A stretch of 64,000 bases of DNA from Pseudomonas sp. (GCA_030699825.1 JAUYKV010000045.1:20270-84269); one strand, 5' to 3'; shown: positions 31,403-41,202, counted from the first letter of the stretch. Notes: a model not told the origin generated them from the sequence alone. Program-made: numbers and translations.

Positions 31403-32353
31403 ATGAGCGTTCGCCTCGGCATTGTCATGGACCCCATTACCCAGATCGCCTTTAAAAAAGACAGCTCGCTGGCCATGTTGCTGGCCGCCCAGGCGCGCGG
31501 CTGGTCGCTCTTCTATATGGAGCAGAAAGACCTTTACCAGGCCAGCGGTGAAGCACGCGCCCGCCTGTGCCCGCTCAACGTATTCAATGACCCCGAGCGC
31601 TGGTTCGAATTGGGCGCCGAACACGACGTCGCACTGAGCGAACTGGATGTGATCCTGATGCGCAAGGATCCACCCTTCGATAACGAGTTCGTTTACTCCA
31701 CCTACCTGTTGGAGCAGGCCGAGCAGGCCGGCGTGCTGGTGGTCAACCGCCCGCAGAGCCTGCGCGACTGCAACGAGAAGCTGTTTGCCACCCAGTTCCC
31801 CGAATGCACGCCGCCAACCCTGGTCAGTCGCCGATCCGACATTCTGCGCGAGTTTGCCAAAGAGCAACGTGACATCATTCTCAAACCCTTGGATGGCATG
31901 GGCGGATCTTCGATATTTCGTCACTGCGAGGGCGATCCCAACCTCTCGGTGATTCTCGAGACCCTGACCGCCCACGGCAAACAGCAGATCATGGCGCAAC
32001 GCTACCTGCCGGCGATCCTCGAGGGCGACAAGCGCATCCTGATGATCGATGGCGAGCCGGTACCTTATTGTCTGGCACGCATCCCGGCACACGGCGAAAC
32101 CCGCGGCAACCTCGCCGCCGGTGGCCGTGGCGAAGCCCGTCCACTGACCGAGCGCGACCGCGAGATCGCCGCTGCCATCGGCCCGACCCTGCGCGAGAAA
32201 GGTTTGCTGTTCGTCGGCCTGGACGTGATCGGCGACTACCTGACCGAAATCAACGTGACCAGCCCGACCTGCATTCGCGAGATAGATGAGGCCTACGACA
32301 CCCGTATCGGCGAGCGCCTGATGGATGCCATCGAAGGCAAGCTGAAGCCGTGA
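31403..32353 (+). CDS. gshB: GshB, glutathione synthetase
   Basis: ATP-grasp ligase joining gamma-glutamylcysteine and glycine. 316 residues from ATG 31403 (MSVRLGIVMDPITQIAFKKD). ATP-grasp motifs are visible: IILKPLDGMGGSSIF near residue 160, EGDKRILMIDGEPV, and the metal-binding end DVIGDYLTEINVTSPTCIRE. Divergent from pilG. Confidence 0.97.
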   Translation: MSVRLGIVMDPITQIAFKKDSSLAMLLAAQARGWSLFYMEQKDLYQASGEARARLCPLNVFNDPERWFELGAEHDVALSELDVILMRKDPPFDNEFVYSTYLLEQAEQAGVLVVNRPQSLRDCNEKLFATQFPECTPPTLVSRRSDILREFAKEQRDIILKPLDGMGGSSIFRHCEGDPNLSVILETLTAHGKQQIMAQRYLPAILEGDKRILMIDGEPVPYCLARIPAHGETRGNLAAGGRGEARPLTERDREIAAAIGPTLREKGLLFVGLDVIGDYLTEINVTSPTCIREIDEAYDTRIGERLMDAIEGKLKP

Positions 32354-32460
32354 GTCATAAGCTGAAAGCATGACGCAGGTTGCAGCTTGGCGCGTGTCGC
32401 TTGCAGCTGGCGGCTCCAAGCCGTCAGACTGCGCGGCAACCTGAACAGACCCGAAATCGC

Positions 32461-33357
32461 ATGAACGCAGCCATCCCCCCACCCGACCGAACCGCCACTG
32501 GCGTCCGCCCAGCGGATCGGCTGGGCTTTACCCTGTTCCTCGCCGCGGCCCTGCACGCCGCGCTGATTCTCGGCCTGGGCTTCAGCCTGGCCGAACCCAG
32601 CCAAATCAGCAAAACCCTGGAAATCACCCTGTCGACCTTCAAGAGCGAGGAGAAACCGAAAGAAGCCGACTTCCTCGCCCAGGACAACCAGCAGGGCAGC
32701 GGCACCCTGGAACACAAGGCCGCGCCGACAACTACCGAGCAGGCGCCGTTTCAGGACACCCAGGTCAAGCGCGTGACGCCGCCCGCCGCCCCGGCGCAAC
32801 CGGCGGTGCGCCAGGAAGCGCCAAAAGCCGCGGTAGCGACCCGCGCCCCGCAACAGCAAAAGACCCCGGTCAAACGCGAAGCCGCCAAACCCACGGCAAA
32901 GGCACCCCCGGCACCGGTATTCGATAGCGCCCAGCTCTCTGCGGAAATTGCCAGCCTGGAAGCCGACCTGGCCAACGACATCCAGCAGTACGCCAAACGG
33001 CCGAAGATCCACCGCCTCAGCGCGGCCTCGACCATGCGCGACAAGGGCGCCTGGTACAAGGACGAATGGCGCAAGAAGGTCGAACGGATCGGCAACCTCA
33101 ACTACCCGGACGATGCGCGCCGCCAGCAGATTTACGGCAGCCTGCGGGTGCTGGTCTCGATCAACCGCGACGGCACCCTCTACGAAGTCCAGGTACTGCA
33201 GTCCTCCGGCCAGCAGCTGCTCGACCAGGCCGCCCTGCGTATCGTACGCCTGGCCGCGCCCTACGCCCCGTTCACCGGCGACCTGGCCGATATCGACCGC
33301 CTGGAAATCATCCGCACCTGGCGCTTCGAGCGCGGCGACCGCCTGTCCAGCAACTGA
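32461..33357 (+). CDS. TonB-family protein (TonB3-like)
   Basis: 298 residues. One N-terminal membrane anchor (LGFTLFLAAALHAALILGLG, about 20-45), a Pro/Ala/Lys-rich periplasmic spacer (about 75-155), and a C-terminal TonB domain ending ADIDRLEIIRTWRFERGDRL. In P. aeruginosa the gene between gshB and yqgE is the tonB3 gene linked to twitching motility and pilus assembly, so this member probably serves that role rather than iron uptake. No exbB/exbD is adjacent. Start ATG 32461; longer frames run into a repeat-like leader. Confidence 0.88.
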   Translation: MNAAIPPPDRTATGVRPADRLGFTLFLAAALHAALILGLGFSLAEPSQISKTLEITLSTFKSEEKPKEADFLAQDNQQGSGTLEHKAAPTTTEQAPFQDTQVKRVTPPAAPAQPAVRQEAPKAAVATRAPQQQKTPVKREAAKPTAKAPPAPVFDSAQLSAEIASLEADLANDIQQYAKRPKIHRLSAASTMRDKGAWYKDEWRKKVERIGNLNYPDDARRQQIYGSLRVLVSINRDGTLYEVQVLQSSGQQLLDQAALRIVRLAAPYAPFTGDLADIDRLEIIRTWRFERGDRLSSN

Positions 33358-33441
33358 CGCGGCCGATTCAACACGGTTTTTTTCTTGCAGCCTGCCGCGT
33401 GACGCTTGAAGCTCTCGGCTCCAGGCCTGAAACTAATGCCC

Positions 33442-34011
33442 ATGAAAGACGCCAACCCGAGCTACCTCAAGCACCAGTTCCTGATTGCCATGCCGCACAT
33501 GGCCGATCCGCATTTCGCGCAGACCCTGATCTACCTGATCGAACACAACGAGCAGGGCGCCATGGGTCTGGTGATCAACCGCCCGAACGGTCTCAGCCTG
33601 GCCGACGTGCTGGAGCAACTGCGCCCGGGAAGTGAACCGCCGGTGCCCTGCCAGGACCTGCCGATTTTCTCTGGTGGCCCGGTGCAGACCGATCGCGGTT
33701 TCGTCCTGCACCCGGCCGGCCCGCAGTTCCAGGCCACCCTGGAACTCGGTGAACTGGGCCTGTCCACCTCCCAGGACGTGCTGTTCGCGATTGCCGACGG
33801 CACGGGACCGGCAAAATACCTGATCACCCTCGGTTATGCCGGCTGGGATGCCGGGCAACTGGAAACCGAACTGGCCGACAACGCCTGGCTGACCTGTCCG
33901 GCCGACAGCGCCATCCTCTTCGATCTGCCCTTCGATCAGCGCCTGAACGCCGCCGCCGCGTGCCTGGGCGTCAACCTCAGCCTGCTCACCTCGCAAGCCG
34001 GGCACGCCTGA
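33442..34011 (+). CDS. YqgE (DUF179/AlgH family) protein
   Basis: 189 residues (MKDANPSYLKHQFLIAMPHM). Family landmarks are GAMGLVINRPN, FSGGPVQTDRGFVLH and ITLGYAGWDAGQLETEL. Biochemical role is unsettled. An ATG 6 bases upstream (MPMKD) is equally possible. Its TGA overlaps the ruvX ATG by one base (TGATG), so the two are translationally coupled. Confidence 0.93.
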   Translation: MKDANPSYLKHQFLIAMPHMADPHFAQTLIYLIEHNEQGAMGLVINRPNGLSLADVLEQLRPGSEPPVPCQDLPIFSGGPVQTDRGFVLHPAGPQFQATLELGELGLSTSQDVLFAIADGTGPAKYLITLGYAGWDAGQLETELADNAWLTCPADSAILFDLPFDQRLNAAAACLGVNLSLLTSQAGHA

Positions 34012-34448
34012 TGAGCGAGGCCAAGCCGCTGCGCCTGCTATTGGGTTTCGATTACGGCAGCAAGCAGATCGGCGTTGCCGTCGGCCAGGTGATCACCGGT
34101 CAGGCCCGCGAGCTGTGCATCCTCAAGGCGCAGAACGGCGTGCCGGACTGGCAAAAGGTCGAAACCCTGATCAAGGAATGGCAGCCGGATGCCATAGTCG
34201 TTGGCTTACCCTTGAACATGGACGGCACGAAAAGCGAGATGAGCGACCGTGCCGAGAAGTTTGCCCGCCGCCTTAATGGCCGCTTCAACCTGCCCGTGCA
34301 TACCCACGACGAACGCCTGACCACCTATGAAGCCAAGGGCCAGCGCCTGCAACAGGGGCAGAACAGCGGCTACCGCGAACGCCCGGTCGATGCCCTGGCC
34401 GCCGCACTCTTATTGCAGGGCTGGCTAGAAGAAAATTGTTCGGGCTGA
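34011..34448 (+). CDS. ruvX: RuvX/YqgF, putative Holliday-junction resolvase
   Basis: 145 residues with an RNase H-like fold: [18 protein letters not shown] (first catalytic Asp), [27 protein letters not shown] (Glu/Asp) and the last acidic residue in [14 protein letters not shown]. Linked to 16S rRNA 5'-end maturation in E. coli. Starts at ATG 34011, overlapping the yqgE stop. Confidence 0.94.
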   Translation: MSEAKPLRLLLGFDYGSKQIGVAVGQVITGQARELCILKAQNGVPDWQKVETLIKEWQPDAIVVGLPLNMDGTKSEMSDRAEKFARRLNGRFNLPVHTHDERLTTYEAKGQRLQQGQNSGYRERPVDALAAALLLQGWLEENCSG

Positions 34449-34480
34449 CCGCCCACCGAGTCTGTATCTGGAGTGTTGCC

Positions 34481-34987
34481 ATGAGCCTACCCAACCCTGC
34501 CGAACTGCTGCCACAAATGGCCGCGGCGCTGATCAAGCATCTCAATCAGCGGCAGATCAGCGAACCACGCTTTATCGGCATCCGCACTGGCGGCGTGTGG
34601 GTCGCTCAAGCGCTGCTGGAGAGCCTGGGCAATCCGGCGCCGCTGGGTATCCTCGACGTGTCCTTCTACCGCGATGATTTCACCCAGAACGGTTTGCACC
34701 CACAGGTACAGCCGTCCGAGCTGCCGTTCGAGGTCGAAGGCCAGCACCTGGTGCTGATCGACGACGTATTGATGAGCGGACGCACCATTCGCGCCGCCCT
34801 TAACGAGCTGTTCGATTACGGCCGCCCGGCCAGCGTGACCCTGGTCTGCCTGCTCGACCTGAATGCCCACGAGTTGCCGATTCGTCCCGACGTGGTCGGT
34901 GCCAGCCTGTCGCTGGACGCCGGGCAACGGGTCAAACTGTCCGGCCCCACGCCGCTAACCCTCGAACTCCAGATGCTGGCCAACTGA
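34481..34987 (+). CDS. pyrR: PyrR, bifunctional pyrimidine regulator / uracil phosphoribosyltransferase
   Basis: 168 residues. PRPP-binding signature [18 protein letters not shown] near residue 95; [14 protein letters not shown] near the N-terminus. In pseudomonads PyrR-linked control of pyrBC' has been described. First gene of a pyrR-pyrB-pyrC' run: 11 bp to pyrB. Start ATG 34481 after GGAGTGTTGCC. Confidence 0.94.
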   Translation: MSLPNPAELLPQMAAALIKHLNQRQISEPRFIGIRTGGVWVAQALLESLGNPAPLGILDVSFYRDDFTQNGLHPQVQPSELPFEVEGQHLVLIDDVLMSGRTIRAALNELFDYGRPASVTLVCLLDLNAHELPIRPDVVGASLSLDAGQRVKLSGPTPLTLELQMLAN

Positions 34988-34998
34988 GAATGATCGCG

Positions 34999-36009
34999 AT
35001 GACCCCTACGGACGGCAAGCGCCCGCTGCAGCTCAACGACCAAGACCAACTGCGCCACTTCCTCACCCTCGACGGCCTGCCGCGCGAGCTGCTGACGGAA
35101 ATCCTCGACACCGCCGACTCCTTTCTCGAAGTCGGTGCGCGCGCGGTGAAGAAGGTGCCGCTGCTGCGCGGCAAGACCGTGTGCAATGTGTTCTTCGAGA
35201 ACTCCACGCGCACCCGCACCACCTTCGAACTGGCCGCCCAGCGCCTGTCCGCCGACGTCATCACCCTCAACGTGTCGACCAGCTCGACCAGCAAGGGCGA
35301 GACCCTGTTCGACACCCTGCGCAACCTCGAGGCCATGGCCGCCGACATCTTCGTGGTGCGCCATGCCGATTCGGGCGCCGCACACTTTATCGCCGAGCAC
35401 GTATGCCCGAACCTGGCGATCATCAACGGTGGCGACGGCCGTCACGCCCACCCGACCCAGGGCATGCTCGACATGCTGACCATCCGCCGGCACAAGGGTG
35501 GCTTCGAGAATCTGTCGGTGGCCATCGTCGGCGATATCCTGCACTCGCGGGTGGCCCGCTCGAACATGCTGGCACTCAAGACCCTCGGCTGCCCGGACAT
35601 CCGCGTGATCGCGCCCAAGACCCTGTTGCCGGTCGGCATCGAGCAGTACGGCGTGACCGTCTACAGCGACATGGCCGCCGGACTCAAGGACGTCGACGTG
35701 GTGATCATGCTGCGCCTGCAGCGCGAGCGCATGACCGGCGGCCTGTTGCCCAGCGAGGGCGAGTTCTACCGCCTGTTCGGCCTCACCGAACAACGCCTGG
35801 CCCTGGCCAAACCGGATGCCCTGGTGATGCACCCGGGGCCGATCAACCGCGGCGTGGAAATCGAGTCGGCGGTGGCCGATGGCCCGCAATCGGTGATCCT
35901 CAACCAGGTCACCTACGGCATCGCCGTGCGCATGGCCGTGCTGTCGATGGCCATGAGCGGGCAGAATGCCCAGCGCCAACTCAACCAGGAAGCCGAGGAG
36001 TCCAACTGA
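34999..36009 (+). CDS. pyrB: PyrB, aspartate carbamoyltransferase catalytic subunit
   Basis: 336 residues. Carbamoyl-phosphate loop [20 protein letters not shown] near 60, [20 protein letters not shown], and [14 protein letters not shown]. Catalyses the first committed step of pyrimidine synthesis. ATG 34999 ([14 protein letters not shown]) matches the family N-terminus; ATG 34990 would add three residues. It overlaps pyrC' by one base (TGATG); in pseudomonads PyrB assembles with the inactive dihydroorotase-like PyrC'. Confidence 0.95.
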   Translation: MTPTDGKRPLQLNDQDQLRHFLTLDGLPRELLTEILDTADSFLEVGARAVKKVPLLRGKTVCNVFFENSTRTRTTFELAAQRLSADVITLNVSTSSTSKGETLFDTLRNLEAMAADIFVVRHADSGAAHFIAEHVCPNLAIINGGDGRHAHPTQGMLDMLTIRRHKGGFENLSVAIVGDILHSRVARSNMLALKTLGCPDIRVIAPKTLLPVGIEQYGVTVYSDMAAGLKDVDVVIMLRLQRERMTGGLLPSEGEFYRLFGLTEQRLALAKPDALVMHPGPINRGVEIESAVADGPQSVILNQVTYGIAVRMAVLSMAMSGQNAQRQLNQEAEESN

Positions 36010-37280
36010 TGCGTATCGCAATCCTTGGCGCCCGCGTCATCGACCCCAGCAGCAACCTCGACCAGGTCGCCGACCTGTTCATCGACGCCGGCAAGCTCAT
36101 CGCCATCGGCCAGACCCCGGCCGGTTTCGTCGCGGAGAAGATCATCAACGCCCAGGGTTTGGTGGCCGCGCCCGGCCTGGTCGACCTGTCCGTCGCCCTG
36201 CGCGAACCCGGGTACAGCCGTAAAGGCAGCATCGCCAGCGAAACCCTCGCCGCAGCAGCCGGGGGCGTCACCAGCCTGTGCTGCCCGCCCTTTACCAAAC
36301 CGGTGCTGGACACCCCGGCGGTGGCCGAACTGATCCTCGACCGCGCCCGCGAGGCCGGTCACACCAAGGTTTTCCCCATAGGCGCGTTGAGCAAGGGGCT
36401 GGACGGTGAACAGCTGGCCGAACTGGTGGCCCTGCGCGACGCCGGTTGCGTGGCCTTTGGCAACGGTCTGGATAGCTTCCGCAACACCCGTACCCTGCGC
36501 CGCGCCCTGGAATACGCCGCCACCTTCGACCTGACGGTGATCTTCCACTCCCAGGATCACGACCTGGCCGAGGGCGGCCTGGCCCATGAAGGCGCTACGG
36601 CCAGCTTCCTCGGCCTGGCCGGCATCCCGGAAAGCGCCGAAACCGTGGCCCTGGCTCGCGACCTGCTGCTGGTCGAGCAAAGTGGCGTGCGCGCCCACTT
36701 CAGCCAACTGACCAGCGCCCGCGGCGCGCAACTGATCGCCGAGGCCCAGGCCCGCGGCCTGCCGGTGACGGCGGATGTGGCGCTGTATCAGTTGATCCTC
36801 ACCGATGAGGCCTTGAGCGACTTCTCCAGCCTCTATCACGTGCAACCGCCACTGCGTACCCGCGCCGACCGCGACGGCCTGCGCGCGGCCGTGAAAAACG
36901 GGGTGATCTCAGCCATCTCCAGCCATCACCAGCCCCATGAACGCGACGCCAAGCTCGCCCCCTTCGGCGCCACCGAACCGGGCATCAGCAGCGTGCAACT
37001 GCTGCTACCACTGGCCATGAGCCTGGTGCAAGACGGCCTGCTCGACCTGCCAACCCTGCTCGCGCGCCTGTCCAGCGGCCCGGCCCAGGCCCTGCGCCTG
37101 CCTGCCGGACGCCTGAACGTGGGCGCAGCGGCCGACCTGCTGCTATTCGATCCACAGGCCTCGACCCTGGCCGGGGAAAGCTGGTATTCCAAAGGTGCCA
37201 ACTGCCCGTTTATCGGTCACTGCCTGCCGGGCGCGGTGCGCTACACCCTGGTGGACGGACGCATCAGCTACCAGGCGTGA
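36009..37280 (+). CDS. pyrC': PyrC', dihydroorotase-like non-catalytic partner of PyrB
   Basis: 423 residues. Amidohydrolase fold (DPSSNLDQVADLFIDAGKLI; APGLVDLSVALREPG), but the dihydroorotase HxH metal motif expected after the GLVD segment reads DLSVALREPGYSRKGS, with no HxH. This fits the inactive PyrC' (pyrX) subunit of Pseudomonas ATCase dodecamers. Translationally coupled to pyrB. Confidence 0.94.
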   Translation: MRIAILGARVIDPSSNLDQVADLFIDAGKLIAIGQTPAGFVAEKIINAQGLVAAPGLVDLSVALREPGYSRKGSIASETLAAAAGGVTSLCCPPFTKPVLDTPAVAELILDRAREAGHTKVFPIGALSKGLDGEQLAELVALRDAGCVAFGNGLDSFRNTRTLRRALEYAATFDLTVIFHSQDHDLAEGGLAHEGATASFLGLAGIPESAETVALARDLLLVEQSGVRAHFSQLTSARGAQLIAEAQARGLPVTADVALYQLILTDEALSDFSSLYHVQPPLRTRADRDGLRAAVKNGVISAISSHHQPHERDAKLAPFGATEPGISSVQLLLPLAMSLVQDGLLDLPTLLARLSSGPAQALRLPAGRLNVGAAADLLLFDPQASTLAGESWYSKGANCPFIGHCLPGAVRYTLVDGRISYQA

Positions 37281-37309
37281 CTACTAACGCATAAGGGTGG
37301 CTGGGCTAT

Positions 37310-37417
37310 GTGGGAGGCGCTTCAGCGGCGAGCTTTTAACGGCTCTATCGCGGCTACGACTGCATGGATGCAGGAGGTAGTGCGAAGCAGGATGCCAGAG
37401 CCGATAGCCCCTCCCAC
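37310..37417. repeat. REP-like inverted pair after pyrC'
   Basis: Left arm GTGGGAGGCGCTTCAGCG (37310-37327) and right arm GCCGATAGCCCCTCCCAC (37400-37417) are imperfect inverted repeats of the GTGGGAG...GGCT type widespread between pseudomonad genes. It lies in the convergent gap between pyrC' and the TM2 gene, which has no other gene. Confidence 0.65.
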
Positions 37418-37480
37418 GGCAGGGTTGAACCTCATCGGCGAATGACACTCACCCAGTGCGGTCGATGTTTTATCAGGCCT

Positions 37481-37882
37481 TCAGCTACGCTGGGCATTCT
37501 TGATCGAGATCTGCTCGTTCAGCGTCCAGAAGTCGTAGAGCACGCCGATAAGGAACAGCCCACCGGTGAGCAGGTAGAGGATCCCGCTGATCCACTTGCC
37601 CTGGTACATGCGGTGCACACCGAAAATGCCGAGGAAGGTCAGCAGAATCCAGGCCACGTTGTAATCGGTGTCGCCAGCGGTGAAGCGCAGATCGGCCTCG
37701 CGATCCATCGCCGGGATCAGGAACAGGTCGATGATCCAGCCAATAAACAGCAGGCCGAGGGTAAAGAACCAGATGGTCCCGGTGACTGGCTTGCCGTAAT
37801 AGAAGCGGTGCGCACCGAGAAACCCGAAGATCCACAGCAGATAACCGATGACCTTGCTATGGGTGTCCTTTGTTACGTCCAT
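37481..37882 (-). CDS. TM2-domain membrane protein
   Basis: 133 residues with two TM2 modules: GYLLWIFGFLGAHRFYYGKP with GLLFIGWIIDLFLIP, and WILLTFLGIFGVHRMYQGKW with GGLFLIGVLYDFWTLNEQIS. Four membrane helices. Function unknown. ATG 37882 follows an AGGAGCAAGGC ribosome-binding region. It lies downstream of pilU but past a terminator, so probably its own transcript. Confidence 0.85.
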   Translation of the reverse strand: MDVTKDTHSKVIGYLLWIFGFLGAHRFYYGKPVTGTIWFFTLGLLFIGWIIDLFLIPAMDREADLRFTAGDTDYNVAWILLTFLGIFGVHRMYQGKWISGILYLLTGGLFLIGVLYDFWTLNEQISIKNAQRS

Positions 37883-37951
37883 GCCTTGCTCCTAAGCTGC
37901 TGAATGGTACCAATGAGACCGGCAAGACCACGCTGGGTTTACCGCTCGCTG

Positions 37952-37975
37952 AAAAAAAGCCCGCGAGCGCGGGCT
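37952..37975 (-). terminator. intrinsic terminator after pilU
   Basis: On the minus strand AGCCCGC / GCGGGCT form a 7-bp stem followed by T7, 18 bases past the pilU stop at 37994. A textbook rho-independent terminator separating pilTU from the TM2 gene. Confidence 0.88.
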
Positions 37976-37993
37976 GGATCAGACGTCGCTAGC

Positions 37994-39139
37994 TCAACGA
38001 AAACGCCGGCCCGGGTCTTCCGGGGCGACTTCCAGAGACAGGCCGTCGCTCATATGGGCCAGGTGGTCGCCGTCGGTTTCCGAGCCGAGCTTGATCAGCA
38101 GGCGCAAGTCGTTCGCCGAGTCGGCGTAGAGCAACGCATCTTCGTAGGTGATTTCACCCTGGCTGTAGAGGTTGTACAGCGCCTGGTCGAAGGTCTGCAT
38201 GCCCAGTTCGGTGGACCGCTTCATCAGGGCCTTGAGCTCATGCACCTCGCCCTTGCGGATCAGGTCGGCGGCCAACGGGGTGTTGATCAGCACCTCGATC
38301 ACCGCGCGACGGCCTTTGCCGTCCGGGGTCGGGATCAGCTGCTGGGCGACTATGGCCTTGAGGTTGAGCGACAGGTCCATCCATACCTGGTTTTGCCGGT
38401 CGGCCGGGAAGAAGTTGATGATCCGGTCCAGCGCCTGGTTGGCGTTGTTGGCGTGCAGGGTTGCCAGGCACAGGTGACCGGTTTCGGCGAAGGCGACGGC
38501 ATGGTCCATGGTCTCGCGGGTGCGCACCTCACCGATGAGAATGACGTCCGGCGCCTGGCGCAGGGTGTTCTTCAGCGCCACCTCGAAGGACTCGGTGTCG
38601 ATGCCGACCTCGCGCTGGGTGACGATGCAACTCTGGTGCTGGTGGATGTACTCGATCGGGTCTTCGATGGAGATGATGTGACCACTGCTGTTCTTGTTGC
38701 GGTAGCCGATCATCGCCGCCAGCGAGGTCGACTTGCCGGTACCGGTGGCACCGACGAACAGCACCAGACCGCGCTTGGTCAGCGCCAGCTTCTTGAGGAT
38801 TTCCGGCAGTTTGAGCTCATCCAGGGTCGGGATGTTGGTCTCGATGCGGCGCAGCACCATGCCGGCCAGGTTACGCTGGTAAAAGGCACTGACGCGGAAG
38901 CGACCGACGCCACGGGCGCTGATGGCGAAGTTGCATTCGTGGCTCTCGGCGAAGTCGCGGCGCTGTTGCTCGTTCATCACCGAGTGCACGGTTTCCCGGG
39001 TTTGCTCGGGCGACATGGGGTTCTTGGTCACCGGCAGGATCTTGCCATTGACCTTCATCGACGGCGGTACGCCGGCGGTGATGAACAGATCCGAGCCGCC
39101 TTTTTCGACCATCAGGCGCAGCAGTTTTTCGAATTCCAT
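37994..39139 (-). CDS. pilU: PilU, type IV pilus retraction ATPase
   Basis: 381 residues, PilT-family hexameric ATPase: Walker A GATGTGKSTSLAAMIGY, Asp box ISIEDPIEYIHQHQ, Walker B LIGEVRTRETM and His box HLCLATLHANNA. It works with PilT in pilus retraction. 110 bp downstream of pilT on the same strand. Confidence 0.96.
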   Translation of the reverse strand: MEFEKLLRLMVEKGGSDLFITAGVPPSMKVNGKILPVTKNPMSPEQTRETVHSVMNEQQRRDFAESHECNFAISARGVGRFRVSAFYQRNLAGMVLRRIETNIPTLDELKLPEILKKLALTKRGLVLFVGATGTGKSTSLAAMIGYRNKNSSGHIISIEDPIEYIHQHQSCIVTQREVGIDTESFEVALKNTLRQAPDVILIGEVRTRETMDHAVAFAETGHLCLATLHANNANQALDRIINFFPADRQNQVWMDLSLNLKAIVAQQLIPTPDGKGRRAVIEVLINTPLAADLIRKGEVHELKALMKRSTELGMQTFDQALYNLYSQGEITYEDALLYADSANDLRLLIKLGSETDGDHLAHMSDGLSLEVAPEDPGRRFR

Positions 39140-39249
39140 GCGTTATCTCGCCCATCACTGTCACGCGCGTGGTCAACCACCCGCTGCTGGGGCGCGCGCC
39201 TCGCCAGCAATCTGGGTTCTGGCCAGCCTCGCGACCGACCAGACAAGGA

Positions 39250-40284
39250 TTAGAAGTTTTCCGGAGTCTTGGCTTTTTCCCGCGCACTGTCGCGGGTGAC
39301 CAGGCCCTTGGCGACCAGGGTCTTCAGGCAGGCATCCAGGGTCTGCATGCCCAGTGAACCGCCGGTCTGGATCGACGAATACATCTGCGCCACCTTGTCC
39401 TCGCGGATCAGGTTACGGATCGCCGGGGTGCCGATCATGATTTCATGGGCCGCCACCCGACCGCCGCCGACTTTCTTCAGCAGGGTCTGGGAGATCACCG
39501 CCTGCAGGGATTCGGAGAGCATCGAGCGGACCATGGATTTTTCTTCGGCCGGGAACACGTCGACCACCCGGTCGATGGTCTTGGCCGCCGAGGTGGTGTG
39601 CAGGGTGCCGAACACCAGGTGGCCGGTTTCCGCGGCGGTCAGCGCCAGGCGGATGGTCTCCAGGTCGCGCATCTCGCCGACCAGAATGATGTCCGGGTCT
39701 TCGCGCAGCGCCGAACGCAGGGCCTCGGAGAAGCCGAGGGTGTCGCGGTGCACCTCGCGCTGGTTGACCAGGCACTTCTTCGACTCGTGAACGAATTCGA
39801 TCGGGTCTTCGATGGTCAGGATGTGCTGGTATTTAGTGCCGTTGAGGTAATCGAGCATCGCCGCCAGGGTGGTCGACTTGCCCGAACCCGTTGGACCGGT
39901 GACCAGCACCAGGCCCCTTGGCACGTCGGTGATCTTGCGGAACACCTCGCCCATACCGAGGTCTTCCATGGTCAGCACCTTGGACGGAATGGTGCGGAAC
40001 ACCGCACCGGCACCACGATTCTGGTTGAACGCGTTGACCCGAAAGCGCGCGACCCCAGGCACCTCGAAGGAGAAGTCGGTCTCGAGGAATTCCTCGAAAT
40101 CCTTGCGCTGCTTGTCGTTCATGATGTCGTAGATCAGTGCATGCACCTGCTTGTGATCCAGGGCCGGCAAGTTGATCCGGCGCACATCGCCGTCGACCCG
40201 AATCATCGGCGGCAGACCAGCAGAGAGATGCAGGTCCGACGCGCCTTGCTTGGCGCTGAAGGCAAGCAGCTCAGTGATATCCAT
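39250..40284 (-). CDS. pilT: PilT, type IV pilus retraction ATPase
   Basis: 344 residues, full length. Walker A GPTGSGKSTTLAAMLDYLNG, Asp box TIEDPIEFVHESKK, Walker B LVGEMRDLETI, His box GHLVFGTLHTTSAA, and the PilT-specific AIRNLIREDKVAQ near the C-terminus. Powers pilus retraction for twitching. Divergent from yggS, with a MITE-like repeat inserted in the shared intergenic region. Confidence 0.98.
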   Translation of the reverse strand: MDITELLAFSAKQGASDLHLSAGLPPMIRVDGDVRRINLPALDHKQVHALIYDIMNDKQRKDFEEFLETDFSFEVPGVARFRVNAFNQNRGAGAVFRTIPSKVLTMEDLGMGEVFRKITDVPRGLVLVTGPTGSGKSTTLAAMLDYLNGTKYQHILTIEDPIEFVHESKKCLVNQREVHRDTLGFSEALRSALREDPDIILVGEMRDLETIRLALTAAETGHLVFGTLHTTSAAKTIDRVVDVFPAEEKSMVRSMLSESLQAVISQTLLKKVGGGRVAAHEIMIGTPAIRNLIREDKVAQMYSSIQTGGSLGMQTLDACLKTLVAKGLVTRDSAREKAKTPENF

Positions 40285-40313
40285 GGGACTCCCTAATGAC
40301 GGTAGAATGCCGC

Positions 40314-40459
40314 TAGCAGGTCGTCGAAAAACTACTGCGCTCGGTTATGCGGCGTTGAAATCAGCCTCGGAATGCTCATGTACAACTCGTACATTGCGCT
40401 TCCTCGGCTGATTTCGCCTTGCCTAACCGTCGCTCGCTACATTTTTCAACGGCCTGCTA
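40314..40459. mobile_element. 146-bp MITE-like palindrome between pilT and yggS
   Basis: Ends are inverted repeats: TAGCAGGTCGTCGAAAAACT at 40314 and, read inward from 40459, TAGCAGGCCGTTGAAAAATG. The interior is also nearly palindromic: GAAATCAGCCTCGGAATG pairs with CGCTTCCTCGGCTGATTTC around TGTACAACTCGTACA. No coding capacity. It takes up most of the 200-bp divergent pilT-yggS promoter region. Confidence 0.8.
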
Positions 40460-40484
40460 AACCCTAAGGCGGCTGGCGCAAGTA

Positions 40485-41165
40485 ATGTCCACGATAGCAG
40501 AGAATATTGCAAAGGTCGGAGCACGCATCCGTGAGGCGGCGCAAGCCTCGGAGCGAGATTGTGCAACGATCGGCTTGCTCGCAGTGAGCAAAACCAAACC
40601 CGCGGAGGCCATTCGTCAGGCCCATACGGCCGGTTTGCATGACTTCGGCGAGAACTACCTGCAGGAAGCCCTGGAAAAACAGCTCGAGTTGGGTGATCTG
40701 CCCTTGATTTGGCATTTCATCGGCCCCATTCAATCGAACAAGACCCGGGCGATCGCCGAGCACTTCGACTGGGTGCATTCGGTGGATCGCCTGAAAATCG
40801 CCGAACGCCTGTCCGCGCAACGCCCACCGCACCTGCCAGCATTGAATATCTGCCTGCAGGTGAATGTCAGTGGCGAGGCCAGCAAATCAGGCTGCAGCCC
40901 CGAACAATTGCCAGCACTGGCACAGGCCGTTATACAACTGCCCAACCTCAAGCTACGTGGATTGATGACAATTCCCGAGCCAAGCGACGACCGCGCGACG
41001 CAACAGGCCGCCTTTGCCCGCCTGGCGGAGCTGCAAGCCAAGCTGAACCTGGACCTCGATAGCCTGTCCATGGGCATGAGCCATGACCTTGAGGCGGCCA
41101 TCGCCGAAGGCGCAACCTGGGTGCGCATCGGTACCGCGCTGTTTGGCGAGCGCGACTATTCATAA
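40485..41165 (+). CDS. yggS: YggS/PLPBP, pyridoxal-phosphate homeostasis protein
   Basis: 226 residues. PLP lysine in LLAVSKTKPAEAIRQ near residue 36, DFGENYLQEALEK, WHFIGPIQSNKTR, MTIPEP and the C-terminal SMGMSHDLEAAIAEGATWVR. Non-enzymatic PLP carrier. Conserved yggS-proC-yggT-yggU order follows. Confidence 0.95.
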   Translation: MSTIAENIAKVGARIREAAQASERDCATIGLLAVSKTKPAEAIRQAHTAGLHDFGENYLQEALEKQLELGDLPLIWHFIGPIQSNKTRAIAEHFDWVHSVDRLKIAERLSAQRPPHLPALNICLQVNVSGEASKSGCSPEQLPALAQAVIQLPNLKLRGLMTIPEPSDDRATQQAAFARLAELQAKLNLDLDSLSMGMSHDLEAAIAEGATWVRIGTALFGERDYS

Positions 41166-41202
41166 GCGCCGCTCTACTCGACTCACTTAAAGGAAAACCG
41201 CT

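Noticed and set aside
32353..33441. GCTTGCAGCT-like and CTTGAAGCTCTCGGCTCC-like leaders before tonB and yqgE as regulatory sites
   Set aside because: They look like common short intergenic repeats of pseudomonads; no clear structure or pairing was found.
35181..36008. N-terminal extension of the pyrC' frame by 276 codons
   Set aside because: It overlaps pyrB out of frame; the TGATG overlap at 36009 is the real start.
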